In this document: positions 6,455 through 13,470 of the stretch, in pieces
Numbering within the stretch: the first letter of the stretch is position 1
Layout: each line of letters begins with the position of its first letter
Notes under the pieces: model-generated
Databases searched by the model: none
Told to the model about the DNA's origin: nothing
The model's input: only the letters and a program-made list of their open reading frames with translations
Program-made: the position numbers and the translations under genes
Assembly (NCBI GenBank): GCA_021372335.1
Contig: JAJFUR010000078.1
Location: 1 to 36,039 of the forward strand
DNA: 36,039 nucleotides
Source: Methanobacteriota archaeon
GTDB taxonomy: Archaea > Thermoplasmatota > Thermoplasmata > Methanomassiliicoccales > UBA472
Direction of reading: 5' to 3'

Positions 6455-6946
6455 ATGGGCAAGACCAGGAAGGACCTTGAAAGGGATATTCGCCGGTGGA
6501 CCCTAGGCAATCAAAGATATCTGACCCATGCCAAGCGGGCCGTGGCGGACGACCTTCCGGAGAGGGCCAAGCCGTTCAGCGCCGCCGCGGACTCGGAAAC
6601 AGTGAATGGCATGCACCCCCCGGGGGCGATGGGCGGGATGACCGGCTCCGATGCACCCTCAAGGCCGGCCATTGAGGGCGAGAACGCCGGGCATACCAAT
6701 GTGTAGCCGCCAACGATCGTGCAGGCCAAGGCGGAGGGCGAGCAAAAGGCCAGGACAGGCTTGCACCACGCCAAGGGGGAGGGCCACAAGACCCTCCGCA
6801 GGGCTGCCCTGGAGGCCATGCAGGCGAGGAGGGACCCGCCCAGGGAACGGCTCCGGATGCGCCAGGTCTGCGGGGAGGTGCAGAGGGGCGGTGGCCCGCT
6901 GGAAAGATGCCAGGGGCGAAGTATCCAAGAACGAACGTTCAAGAGG
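6455..6946 (+). pseudogene. Decayed rubrerythrin with in-frame TAG
   Basis: One frame from the ATG at 6455 resembles rubrerythrin along its full length. The N-terminus is MGKTRKDLE. FSAAADSETVNGMHP stands where the family has F.AAA.AETVHAMNH, AIEGEN..HTNV aligns with AIEGEN..HTNMYP, and KAEGEQKA follows. The C-terminal QVCGEVQRGGGPLERC resembles the rubredoxin-like zinc/iron knuckle. A TAG at 6704-6706 falls where the family has the Tyr of HTNMYP. Diiron ligands are lost: the first Glu (GESQAN region), the His of ETVH, and the ExxH of the second half (here GEGH). One cysteine of each CxxC pair is also gone. No frameshift is needed, and many changes look like single-base substitutions. A GGGGAAGG ribosome site remains before the ATG. 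The alignment is from memory of the family. Confidence 0.72.
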
Positions 6947-6993
6947 ACGGCATGGCCCCCCGCAACCCCTTCCCGATCATTTCTTCCAGTAGG

Positions 6994-7002
6994 ATTTAAT
7001 AT
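6994..7002 (+). promoter_or_regulatory. TATA box for the por operon
   Basis: ATTTAATAT is centred 25 nt before the ATG at 7023, predicting a leaderless porGD transcript. Confidence 0.65.
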
Positions 7003-7022
7003 CGGCCGCTGGCCTCTCTCAT

Positions 7023-7934
7023 ATGGGGATCGCGTTGTACGAGGTCCGGTTCCATGGGCGAGGGGGACAGGGGGCCGTAATGGCCGCCCAGACATTGGCC
7101 GAGGCGGCGGTGATCGAAGGGATGCACGCGCAGGCGTTCCCGTACTTCGGGGCGGAGCGCCGGGGGGCGCCGGTCACGGCCTTCGCCCGGATCGATGAGC
7201 GCAAGATCAGCATCAAGTCCCAGGTCTACGAGCCGGACCTGTTGGTGGTGCTCGACGAGACCCTTCTGGACGTAGAGCCGGTGGCCAGGGGGCTGAAGGC
7301 CGATGGGAGGGCGGTGATCAACACCCGCCGGCTGCCCACCGAGATCGACCTGGGGGTGGAGGTGGAGTGCGCCACGGTGCCCGCCACGACCATCGCCATG
7401 GAGCACCTGAAGGCGCCCATCGTCAACACGGCCATCCTCGGCGCAGTGGTCCGGATGTGCGCCCTGGTGAGCATGGAATCCATGCGGGAGGCCATCGAGA
7501 GCCGTTTCGGGGAGAAGTTCGGGGAGGCCGCCGCCCGCACGAACGTGGCCGCGGCCGCCATGGCTTACCAGCAGGCCGCCGTTGGCAGGTGCAAGGGGGA
7601 AAGGCCCCTATCGAGCAGGGAGGAGTGGCTGCCCACATGGCAGGAGGTCCCCATCGGGGTCGCCCTCGGCGAGGGCGTTAAGGGCGGGGTGACGGTGGGC
7701 CCGGGCGGGGCGCGGAGGAACCTCACCGGCAGCTGGAGGGTGCAGACCCCCCGGTACGATAAGGGGAAGTGCGTGCGCTGTCTGCGATGCTGGTTCTCAT
7801 GCCCGGAAGGGTGCATAAAGCGGGAGGAGGACGATTACGTCCGGTGGGACCTCAACTATTGCAAGGGCTGCGGCATATGCGCGCAGGTATGCCCGGCGAA
7901 GGCCATCGCCATTATCAAGGGGGGACAGGGATGA
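7023..7934 (+). CDS. porGD: 2-oxoacid:ferredoxin oxidoreductase, fused gamma and delta subunits (pyruvate synthase type)
   Basis: A 303-residue fusion. Residues about 1-180 are the gamma subunit, with GRGGQGAVMAAQTLAEA near the N-terminus and FGAERRGAPVTAF. Residues about 220-303 are the delta ferredoxin subunit carrying two 4Fe-4S motifs, CVRCLRCWFSCP and CKGCGICAQVCP. In archaea gamma and delta are often separate genes; here they are one polypeptide joined by a linker at about 185-220. The complex reversibly converts pyruvate or a related 2-oxoacid, CoA and oxidised ferredoxin to acyl-CoA, CO2 and reduced ferredoxin. In a methanogen it mostly makes pyruvate. The start is leaderless. The end overlaps porA by four bases (ATGA). 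Confidence 0.92.
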   Translation: MGIALYEVRFHGRGGQGAVMAAQTLAEAAVIEGMHAQAFPYFGAERRGAPVTAFARIDERKISIKSQVYEPDLLVVLDETLLDVEPVARGLKADGRAVINTRRLPTEIDLGVEVECATVPATTIAMEHLKAPIVNTAILGAVVRMCALVSMESMREAIESRFGEKFGEAAARTNVAAAAMAYQQAAVGRCKGERPLSSREEWLPTWQEVPIGVALGEGVKGGVTVGPGGARRNLTGSWRVQTPRYDKGKCVRCLRCWFSCPEGCIKREEDDYVRWDLNYCKGCGICAQVCPAKAIAIIKGGQG

Positions 7935-9106
7935 GCGTCAAGGTGATAAGCGGCGATCACGCCGTTGCCTACGCGGCCAAGCTGGCTAGGACCGAGGTCG
8001 TCCCAGCGTTCCCGATCACCCCGCAGACGCTCATCGTCGAGCGGTTGGCCGAGTTCATCAACGACGGGGAGTTGGACGCCGACTTCATCCCGGCGGACAG
8101 CGAGCACTCGGCCATGAGCATCGCCATCGGGGCGAGCGCCGGGGGAGTGCGGGCGTTCACGGCCACATCCTCCCAGGGGCTGGCGCTGATGCATGAGATG
8201 CTGTACGCGGTGCCGCAGTGCCGCCTCCCCATCGTCATGGCCAACGTGAACCGCTCGCTGGGTGCTGCGGCCGGCATCTGGGTAGAGCACAACGATTCGA
8301 TGGCAGAGCGCGACTCGGGCTGGCTCCAGGTATACGTGGAGGACAACCAGGAGGCCTTGGACGCCACGCTGATGGCCTTCCGGCTTGCCGAGGACAGGCG
8401 CGTGCTCCTGCCGGTGATGGTATGCCTCGATGGCTTCATCCTCTCCCATACCGTGGAGCGGGTGGAGGTGCCGGGGCAGGAGGAGGTGGACCGCTTCCTC
8501 CCCAGGTTCGAGCCATGCACCGTCCTTGACCCCGCTGAGCCCAAGCTGATCAACCCCATCGTCCCCCCCGAGTACGCGATGGAGATGCGCTACCAGCTGG
8601 ACCGGGCGGTGGACCGTTCCCGCGAGGTCATCGCGGAGGTGGACGCCGGGTTCGGCAAGGCCTTCGGCCGCTCCTACGGCGGCCTCCTGGACACCTATCG
8701 CCTGGAGGACGCTGACTTCGCCCTGCTCACCCTCGGCACAGCCACGGGGCTGGCCCGGGCCGCGGTGGACGAGCTTCGATCGGAGGGGAAAAGGGCGGGG
8801 CTGATCAAGCTGCGCTTCATGCGCCCCTTCCCGTTCCAAGGGCTCAGGGAGAAGGCCGAGGGCCTCAAGGCGCTCGGCGTCCTCGACCGTTCCGTGTCGT
8901 TCAACGGCGGCGGGCCTGTATATACCGAGGTGGCGGCGGCGCTATGCAACGTCCCGACCATCGTCACGGGGCACGTGGCCGGCATAGGCGGGCGGGACAT
9001 AGCCCCGGACCACATGCGGGAGATGTTCGCCCTCGTGGAAAGGGCGGCGAGGGGGGAACGGGTCAGGCCGGTCACCTGGCACGGGCTCAGGGGGGAGATG
9101 GAATGA
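7931..9106 (+). CDS. porA: 2-oxoacid (pyruvate):ferredoxin oxidoreductase alpha subunit
   Basis: A 391-residue alpha subunit. Visible signatures are FPITPQTLIVERLAEF (about 27-42), a SEHSAMSIAIGASAGGVRAFTATSSQGLALMHEML stretch, the DSGWLQVYVEDNQEALD segment, and LPVMVCLDGFILSHTVE. These match PorA more closely than the 2-oxoglutarate (KorA) or indolepyruvate enzymes. This subunit supplies part of the thiamine-diphosphate and substrate site. The ATG at 7931 overlaps the stop of porGD (ATGA), and its own stop overlaps porB in the same way, so the three genes are tightly coupled. Branched-chain 2-oxoacids as substrate (VOR) remain possible, since Por and Vor alpha subunits are close relatives. 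Confidence 0.92.
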   Translation: MSVKVISGDHAVAYAAKLARTEVVPAFPITPQTLIVERLAEFINDGELDADFIPADSEHSAMSIAIGASAGGVRAFTATSSQGLALMHEMLYAVPQCRLPIVMANVNRSLGAAAGIWVEHNDSMAERDSGWLQVYVEDNQEALDATLMAFRLAEDRRVLLPVMVCLDGFILSHTVERVEVPGQEEVDRFLPRFEPCTVLDPAEPKLINPIVPPEYAMEMRYQLDRAVDRSREVIAEVDAGFGKAFGRSYGGLLDTYRLEDADFALLTLGTATGLARAAVDELRSEGKRAGLIKLRFMRPFPFQGLREKAEGLKALGVLDRSVSFNGGGPVYTEVAAALCNVPTIVTGHVAGIGGRDIAPDHMREMFALVERAARGERVRPVTWHGLRGEME

Positions 9107-10071
9107 GCGAGATGGGCACGATCAAGGACATGCCCGCGAACGACATGTTCGTCAGCGGCCACGGGGCATGCCCCGGGTGCGGGATGGCCGTGGCGGTCAA
9201 GAACATCATGCGGATCCTGGGCGCGGACACGACCGTGTACGTTCCCGCCTCCTGCCTCGTCGTCATCAGCGCCATGTACCCCACCAGCAGCTTCCGCACC
9301 CCGTTCCTGTTCACCGCCTTCGAGAACACGGGGGCGGTTACCACGGGCATCAGGGCCGCCCAGCGCCGGAGGGGGCTGCGCTCCACTGTGGTCGGGCTGG
9401 CCGGGGACGGGGGGACGTTCGACATCGGCCTCCAGGCCCTGTCGGGGGCCGCGGAGCGCAATGAGGACATCCTGTACGTGTGCCTGGACAACGAGGGCTT
9501 CATGAACACCGGTATCCAACGGTCCGGCGCCACGCCCTTCGGGGCATGGACGACGACCACCCCCGTGGGCAAGAAGGTGGAAGGGAAGAGGGAGTTCAAG
9601 AAGGACATCATGGCAATCGTCGCCGCGCACGATCCGCCCTACGCCGCATCGCTGTCCATCGCCCATTACAACGATTTCATCAAGAAGGTCGAGAAGGCCA
9701 AGAGCAAGCAGGGCTTCAGGTTCCTGCACGTCCTGACGCCCTGCGTCCCAGGCTGGCGCTCCGATTCGTCCATGACCGTGGAGATCGCCCGGCTGGCGGT
9801 GGAGACAGGCATGTGGACGCTCTACGAGGTGGAGGACGGGAACGCCCGGACGACGTACAAGCCGAAGGCCATGCTTCCGGTCACCGACTATCTGAAGCTG
9901 CAGGGGCGCTTCAGGCACATGGAGGACGCGGATATCGCCCAACTGCAGGAATGGCTGTGCGCCAAGTGGTATCTCCATTATGGCGATGAGATCGAGCAGC
10001 CTGTGTGCGCGATGCTCGAAAAAGGGAAGAGGATGCGGTATCCCCACGAGGAGCAGCTGCACTTCGTCTAA
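9103..10071 (+). CDS. porB: 2-oxoacid (pyruvate):ferredoxin oxidoreductase beta subunit
   Basis: A 322-residue beta subunit. GHGACPGCGMA (about 19-29, cysteines 23 and 26) provides iron-sulfur ligands. GLAGDGGTFDIG followed by LDNEGFMNTGIQ is the thiamine-diphosphate binding motif (GDG...N). TTPVGKKVEGKREFKKD, LTPCVPGWR and VTDYLKLQGRF are typical of pyruvate-type beta subunits. It completes a porGD-A-B operon encoding the whole enzyme. The ATG at 9103 overlaps the porA stop (ATGA). Its TAA overlaps the TAG of the convergent DUF1638 gene by three bases, so no room remains for a terminator between them. Confidence 0.94.
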   Translation: MSEMGTIKDMPANDMFVSGHGACPGCGMAVAVKNIMRILGADTTVYVPASCLVVISAMYPTSSFRTPFLFTAFENTGAVTTGIRAAQRRRGLRSTVVGLAGDGGTFDIGLQALSGAAERNEDILYVCLDNEGFMNTGIQRSGATPFGAWTTTTPVGKKVEGKREFKKDIMAIVAAHDPPYAASLSIAHYNDFIKKVEKAKSKQGFRFLHVLTPCVPGWRSDSSMTVEIARLAVETGMWTLYEVEDGNARTTYKPKAMLPVTDYLKLQGRFRHMEDADIAQLQEWLCAKWYLHYGDEIEQPVCAMLEKGKRMRYPHEEQLHFV

Positions 10072-10697
10072 TGCAGATGCCGAGATGCCAAGTCCTTCGT
10101 CTCCATCAGGCCGTCCCGGAGCATCTGCACCGTCCCCTCCCGGGTCTCGTATCTCAGGCTCAGCTGCCGCGCGAACTCCTTGGAGAGGTTCTCATAGCGC
10201 TCGCGGTCCCCGATGCCGGTGTCTATGAACAGGCACCTGGAGTACCCGTCGAACATGATGCCCAGGTACCAGTCCAGGTCGACCCCCAGCTCCTTGAAGT
10301 TGGGCATCTTGGAGGTCAGTTCCTTCTCGAAGTAGCCCACCCCCATCTGGGACATGAAGGGGATGTGGAACATGGTGCCGGCGCACCTTTTCCGTTCCCT
10401 GGCGTACTCCTCTGGGGTGAGCAGGGCGCCGATGCAATCGTCGGCGCGGAGCGTGACCGTCGGGACCTCCAGCTCATCGGCGATCCCGCCCAATGAATTA
10501 CATACGCCATACGCAAGGAATACGGCGTCCACCTTCCCCTTCAGGCCGTTCACGGTCCTGACGATCTCCCTCCTCAGCTCCTGGGGGTAGGCATGCAGCC
10601 CGAACTCGAGGTACACCTTCTCCTCCACGGTCTCCCCGGCGAGCACCATCTCAAGCTCGTTCTTGAAGCACTCGCACGCCACCACCCCGATCCTCAT
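10068..10697 (-). CDS. DUF1638 family protein
   Basis: A 209-residue soluble protein that fits the DUF1638 family as I recall it: VACECFKNELE near the N-terminus, AYGVCNSLGG, LRADDCIGALL and MFHIPFMSQMG. Conserved cysteines at 8 and 10, in GVCN and in DDC suggest a metal or corrinoid-related function. Family members occur in methylotrophic methanogens and some anaerobic bacteria, often near corrinoid methyltransferase genes; that association is recalled knowledge and is not shown here. Its biochemical role is undefined. It is divergent from the winged-helix regulator at 10766 and shares its palindromic control region, so it is a probable target. It ends in TAG. Confidence 0.78.
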   Translation of the reverse strand: MRIGVVACECFKNELEMVLAGETVEEKVYLEFGLHAYPQELRREIVRTVNGLKGKVDAVFLAYGVCNSLGGIADELEVPTVTLRADDCIGALLTPEEYARERKRCAGTMFHIPFMSQMGVGYFEKELTSKMPNFKELGVDLDWYLGIMFDGYSRCLFIDTGIGDRERYENLSKEFARQLSLRYETREGTVQMLRDGLMETKDLASRHLH

Positions 10698-10720
10698 GCC
10701 TATTCCAAGGGGAGCACGGG

Positions 10721-10767
10721 ATTGGTAATATTAAAATATTATTTAGTACTAATTAGTTATTACCAAT
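10721..10767. promoter_or_regulatory. Nested palindromic operator and overlapping divergent promoters
   Basis: A perfect 10-bp inverted repeat, ATTGGTAATA (10721-10730) and TATTACCAAT (10758-10767), brackets 27 bp. The 3' arm covers the first two bases of the ATG at 10766. Inside are two overlapping perfect palindromes, TTAGTACTAA (10743-10752) and ACTAATTAGT (10748-10757), and an AT-rich box (TTAAAATATT, 10731-10740) that can serve as TATA element in both directions. Binding here would cover both promoters, so autoregulation by the 10766 regulator and control of DUF1638 are likely. Confidence 0.65.
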
Positions 10768-11518
10768 GCCCGAGCCCACCGAGGAACTGATCAGGAAGAT
10801 GGACGAGCTGCGAACGGACATCAAGGCCCTTCTCAGCTCCCTCAACAGGGCCGATGGGCAACCCTATGACGGCATGGCCTCCGCCTTCCGGGAGCAGATC
10901 GGAAGGTCCTTCCTCGAGCAGAACCGCACCGCGATGAGGGACGCAATAGGGGGCTTCGAGGGGGCTCCGCCCCGATCACAGAAGGCACTCTCCCAAATGA
11001 CCGCCCAATACGAGGACGCTATCGATCGCTTTGAGAAGGACGACCTGAACGAGGCCCTTGCCCGCCTGGAAGGATTGCGCGAAAGCATCGTCCATTCGCC
11101 GGAGGAGGTCCTGCCCGCGCCCATGGCAAGCACGTTGCTCGGTGTCGTGGAAAGGGCAAGGGAGCAGATGGCCCTCGCCGAGACGCTGCGGTTCAGGGTC
11201 GGCCGCCCCATGGTCCGCCGCTCCTGCGAGATCGCCCTGGGAGGGGTGGAACCGGAGGATGCGGAGCGATGGCTGGCGCCCTTGGCGAGCGCCCCCCGCC
11301 TGAGGATCATGGCCATGCTGTACACCGGTCCCCGCCCCTTCACGGAGATGATGAAGGGGCTGGAGATGCAGAAGGGGCACCTGCGGTTCCATCTGAACAA
11401 GCTCCTCGAGGCCGGTTATGTTAAGGTCGAGGGCCGAACGCACCTGTACTGCATCGAGGAGAGGGGGTATGCCGCCATGAAAGGGCTCAGCGGCCTCCTG
11501 GCCCAGATACGGCGGTGA
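10766..11518 (+). CDS. Winged-helix transcriptional regulator with helical N-terminal domain
   Basis: A 250-residue protein. Residues 1-170 are predicted mostly helical (charged, heptad-like stretches at 1-30 and 80-120) and could be a dimerisation or ligand domain of no recognised family. Residues about 178-245 form an ArsR-like winged helix: SAPRLRIMAMLYTG, FTEMMKGLEMQKGHLRFHLNKL as helix-turn-helix, then EAGYVKVEGRTHLYCI as wing. A DNA-binding domain at the C-terminus after a long sensor is unusual for simple ArsR proteins. The ATG lies within the 3' arm of a perfect inverted repeat, which suggests that the protein represses its own near-leaderless promoter. The neighbouring divergent DUF1638 gene is the natural second target. 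Confidence 0.85.
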   Translation: MPEPTEELIRKMDELRTDIKALLSSLNRADGQPYDGMASAFREQIGRSFLEQNRTAMRDAIGGFEGAPPRSQKALSQMTAQYEDAIDRFEKDDLNEALARLEGLRESIVHSPEEVLPAPMASTLLGVVERAREQMALAETLRFRVGRPMVRRSCEIALGGVEPEDAERWLAPLASAPRLRIMAMLYTGPRPFTEMMKGLEMQKGHLRFHLNKLLEAGYVKVEGRTHLYCIEERGYAAMKGLSGLLAQIRR

Positions 11519-11527
11519 TGCGACCGC

Positions 11528-11746
11528 TCAATCCTTGGCCAAGGCCCCCACCAGGAGTATGAACGTCCCGATGACGGCCAATGCTATTGCCCCAGTGACG
11601 TGGTCGGTATCGTAGGTCAGGACCTCATATACGACCGGCCCGATGGTCTCCTCATGCGTGGCGGTGTTGAAATAGTACGCCAGCCCATTGCCGATGAAGG
11701 CCATTCCGGCCCCTATTACGCACATCGCCTTCTTCGCCATGCTCAT
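11528..11746 (-). CDS. Small two-helix membrane protein
   Basis: A 72-residue protein with hydrophobic helices at about 7-26 and 50-69, and a short exposed acidic loop (HEETIGPVVYEVLTYDTDH) between them. No family recognised. A GAAATATC element read on the minus strand (about 11774-11781) lies about 30 nt upstream of the ATG, giving a leader of only a few bases. It converges with the winged-helix gene at 11518 with a nine-base gap. Coding is supported by the clean hydrophobic pattern and the promoter, but homologues cannot be judged from sequence alone. Confidence 0.6.
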   Translation of the reverse strand: MSMAKKAMCVIGAGMAFIGNGLAYYFNTATHEETIGPVVYEVLTYDTDHVTGAIALAVIGTFILLVGALAKD

Positions 11747-11833
11747 TTCGATCGTTCATCGATTCAACTAGACGATATTTCCCTCTTTCGACCTGGTCCC
11801 TGGCCTGAGGCATGGCGATGGCCTCGGGGATGC

Positions 11834-11857
11834 CCGCCCTCCTGAATGGAAGGGCGG
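11834..11857. repeat. Inverted repeat upstream of the rpl7ae promoter
   Basis: CCGCCCT (11834-11840) and AGGGCGG (11851-11857) form a perfect 7-bp inverted repeat with a 10-base spacer. It ends six bases before the TATA region at 11864, a position suited to a regulator site. Confidence 0.4.
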
Positions 11858-11863
11858 ATAAGC

Positions 11864-11873
11864 CTTTTATAGG
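11864..11873 (+). promoter_or_regulatory. TATA box of the ribosomal protein operon
   Basis: CTTTTATAGG predicts transcription from about 11894. This leaves a 5' UTR of roughly 57 nt before the rpl7ae TTG, unlike the leaderless genes elsewhere in the window. Confidence 0.6.
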
Positions 11874-11916
11874 ACCATCCCTTTGAGCGTCCCTGCTCTT
11901 ATGAGCCCGTGAATAA

Positions 11917-11944
11917 TGAGGATGTTCGCGCATCGGAAGGAGGT
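11917..11944 (+). promoter_or_regulatory. Possible kink-turn-like hairpin overlapping the rpl7ae ribosome site
   Basis: A short hairpin, GATG (11921-11924) with CATC (11931-11934), is flanked by TGAG on the 5' side and GGA on the 3' side. The 3' flank runs into the Shine-Dalgarno AAGGAGGT (11937-11944). GA steps beside a short stem recall kink-turns bound by L7Ae, but an extra G breaks the strict consensus. Suggestive only. Confidence 0.25.
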
Positions 11945-11950
11945 ATAAGT

Positions 11951-12322
11951 TTGGCAAAGGCAGTGTTCGTTAGGTTCGAAACCCCCAAGGAGCTCAAGGA
12001 AAAGGCCTATGAGGTCGTCGAGCTGGCCAGAGACACCGGCAAGCTGAAGAAGGGCACCAACGAGGTCACCAAGATCGTGGAGCGCGGCGAGGCCTCCCTG
12101 GTCGTGCTGGCGGAGGACGTCCAGCCGCCGGAGATCCTGGCTCACATGCCCATGCTCTGCGATGAGAGGAATGTGCCCTATGTATACGTGGACAGCAAGG
12201 CCCAGTTGGGCAACTCCTGCGGATTGGAGAAGCCGACCGCGTCCATTGCCATTCTCGACGCGGGGAAGGGCAAGCCGATCCTCGAGGCCTTGGTGGACCA
12301 GGTCAAGAAGATAAAAGGCTAA
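11951..12322 (+). CDS. rpl7ae: Ribosomal protein L7Ae
   Basis: A 123-residue L7Ae/L30e-family RNA-binding protein. It binds kink-turns in 23S rRNA, box C/D and H/ACA guide RNAs and, in many archaea, RNase P. The motif LKKGTNEVTKIVERGEASLVVLAEDVQPPEILAHMP is diagnostic. The start is TTG at 11951, chosen because GGAGGT lies six bases upstream and the N-terminus then reads (M)AKAVFVRFETP as in other archaea; the frame is open further upstream but unlike the family. It heads the cluster rpl7ae-rps28e-rpl24e-ndk. Autoregulation through the 5' UTR is possible. Confidence 0.96.
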   Translation: MAKAVFVRFETPKELKEKAYEVVELARDTGKLKKGTNEVTKIVERGEASLVVLAEDVQPPEILAHMPMLCDERNVPYVYVDSKAQLGNSCGLEKPTASIAILDAGKGKPILEALVDQVKKIKG

Positions 12323-12334
12323 AGGGTGTCACAG

Positions 12335-12547
12335 ATGGCTGACGAAGAAAGCATTCCTTCAGAGGTCGTGGAGATAATCGGCAGGACGGGCATGACGGGG
12401 GAGGCCACCCAGGTCAAGGTCCGTGTGCTGGATGGCCGGGACAAGGGAAGGATCATCACCAGGAACATCATGGGGCCGGTCCGTATGGGCGACATCCTGA
12501 TGCTGAGGGAGACGTCCAGAGAGGCCAGGAAGCTCTCCCTGAGGTAA
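12335..12547 (+). CDS. rps28e: Ribosomal protein S28e
   Basis: A 70-residue small-subunit protein with the family core [40 protein letters not shown] and the typical tail [13 protein letters not shown]. It is an OB-fold protein near the mRNA exit channel. The ATG at 12335 is preferred over the GTG at 12326; AAAGGGTG lies upstream at normal distance. It starts 12 bases after rpl7ae. Confidence 0.96.
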   Translation: MADEESIPSEVVEIIGRTGMTGEATQVKVRVLDGRDKGRIITRNIMGPVRMGDILMLRETSREARKLSLR

Positions 12548-12560
12548 GGAGGTCGTTCAC

Positions 12561-12911
12561 ATGGTAGAGCAGCACTTATGCTCCTTCTGCGGAGAGCAGA
12601 TCGAGCCCGGGACCGGCAAGATGTACGCGAGGAAGGACGGCATAGTCATGCTCTTCTGCAGCAACAAGTGCTACAAGAACATGGTGGAGCTGAAGAGGGT
12701 GCCCAGGAACATCACCTGGACCAAGGCCTATGCCGCCAAGAAGGGTGTCGCCAAGGCCGCCAAGGAGAGGGTCGAGCCGAAGGTCGAAGATAAGGTCGAG
12801 GCCGCCGAGGAGAAGGTCGAGAGGAAGGCCGAGCCCAAGGAAAAGGCCGGGAACCGAAAGAAGGCCAGGGCTGCGAAGAGGGCCGAGGCCGAGGCGGCGA
12901 CGAAGGAGTGA
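12561..12911 (+). CDS. rpl24e: Ribosomal protein L24e with lysine/alanine/glutamate-rich tail
   Basis: Residues 1-62 are the L24e zinc-ribbon domain, with zinc ligands in CSFCG (7 and 10) and CSNKC (33 and 37) and the motif [15 protein letters not shown]. The domain binds the large subunit next to the interface. Archaeal L24e is usually little longer than this; here a roughly 50-residue tail rich in Lys, Ala and Glu, with repeats of the type VE.K.E, is added. It is probably a disordered or helical RNA-contacting extension. GGAGGT lies seven bases before the ATG. It is coupled to ndk downstream. Confidence 0.95.
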   Translation: MVEQHLCSFCGEQIEPGTGKMYARKDGIVMLFCSNKCYKNMVELKRVPRNITWTKAYAAKKGVAKAAKERVEPKVEDKVEAAEEKVERKAEPKEKAGNRKKARAAKRAEAEAATKE

Positions 12912-12916
12912 GCCCC

Positions 12917-13369
12917 ATGATGGAGCGGACCTTCGTAATGCTCAAGCCCGACGCCGTGCAGCGGGGCCTCATCGGCCAGATAGTCGCCCGCTTCGAGGCC
13001 AAGGGCTTCCGCCCAGTGGCCATGAAGTTCATGCGCATCCCACGCGAGCTGGCGGAGAGGCACTACGCAGAGCACAGGGGCAAGGGGTTCTTCCCAAAGC
13101 TCATCGAGTATATGACCTCCGGCCCAGTGCTCGTCATGGTCTGGGAGGGGGACAACATAATCTCCGTCGTGCGGGGGATGATGGGCAAGACCAACCCGGC
13201 GGAGGCCGCTCCCGGCACCATTCGCGGGGACTATGCCCAGCAGACCGGGCGCAACCTCATCCATGGCTCCGATTCCCCGGAATCGGCCAAAAGGGAGATC
13301 GAACTGTTCTTCAATGACTACGAACTCCTGGGCTATGAGGCCTGCACCAAGGCCTGGCTGTTCGAGTAG
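12917..13369 (+). CDS. ndk: Nucleoside diphosphate kinase
   Basis: A 150-residue enzyme that transfers the gamma-phosphate between nucleoside tri- and diphosphates through a phosphohistidine. Key features are [16 protein letters not shown] (5-20), R84 and N113 in the nucleotide site, and the catalytic histidine H116 in NLIHGSDS. Length is normal. GGAGTG precedes the ATG by about seven bases. A GTG at 12908, overlapping the rpl24e stop, is an alternative start adding three residues. Its place at the end of a rpl7ae-rps28e-rpl24e cluster is conserved in many archaea. It ends in TAG. Confidence 0.97.
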   Translation: MMERTFVMLKPDAVQRGLIGQIVARFEAKGFRPVAMKFMRIPRELAERHYAEHRGKGFFPKLIEYMTSGPVLVMVWEGDNIISVVRGMMGKTNPAEAAPGTIRGDYAQQTGRNLIHGSDSPESAKREIELFFNDYELLGYEACTKAWLFE

Positions 13370-13470
13370 GCACAGACCCCTCCCAAAACCCTCCTTTCTC
13401 GTTCTCCGCGCTCCCGCATGTCAGGTGCTCCCCGTTGCAAGAAAGGTACTAATAGAGATTCCTAAATCCG

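Noticed and set aside
6704-6706. TAG read as pyrrolysine to give a functional rubrerythrin
   Set aside because: Diiron ligands and rubredoxin cysteines are also lost, Pyl is not expected at this position, and TAG is an ordinary stop for seven other genes in the window. Kept only as an alternative.
6511-7095. 194-residue minus-strand ORF over the rubrerythrin relic
   Set aside because: Composition is unlike neighbouring proteins and it overlaps the porGD start; it is the complement of a former coding strand.
8695-10062. 455-residue antisense frame over porA/porB, and similar long frames over aIF5B (13462-14670), aIF2-gamma (21022-22461) and herA (33619-35196)
   Set aside because: These are high-GC shadow frames: His/Gly/Pro/Arg-rich composition, no motifs, and opposite strand to conserved genes.
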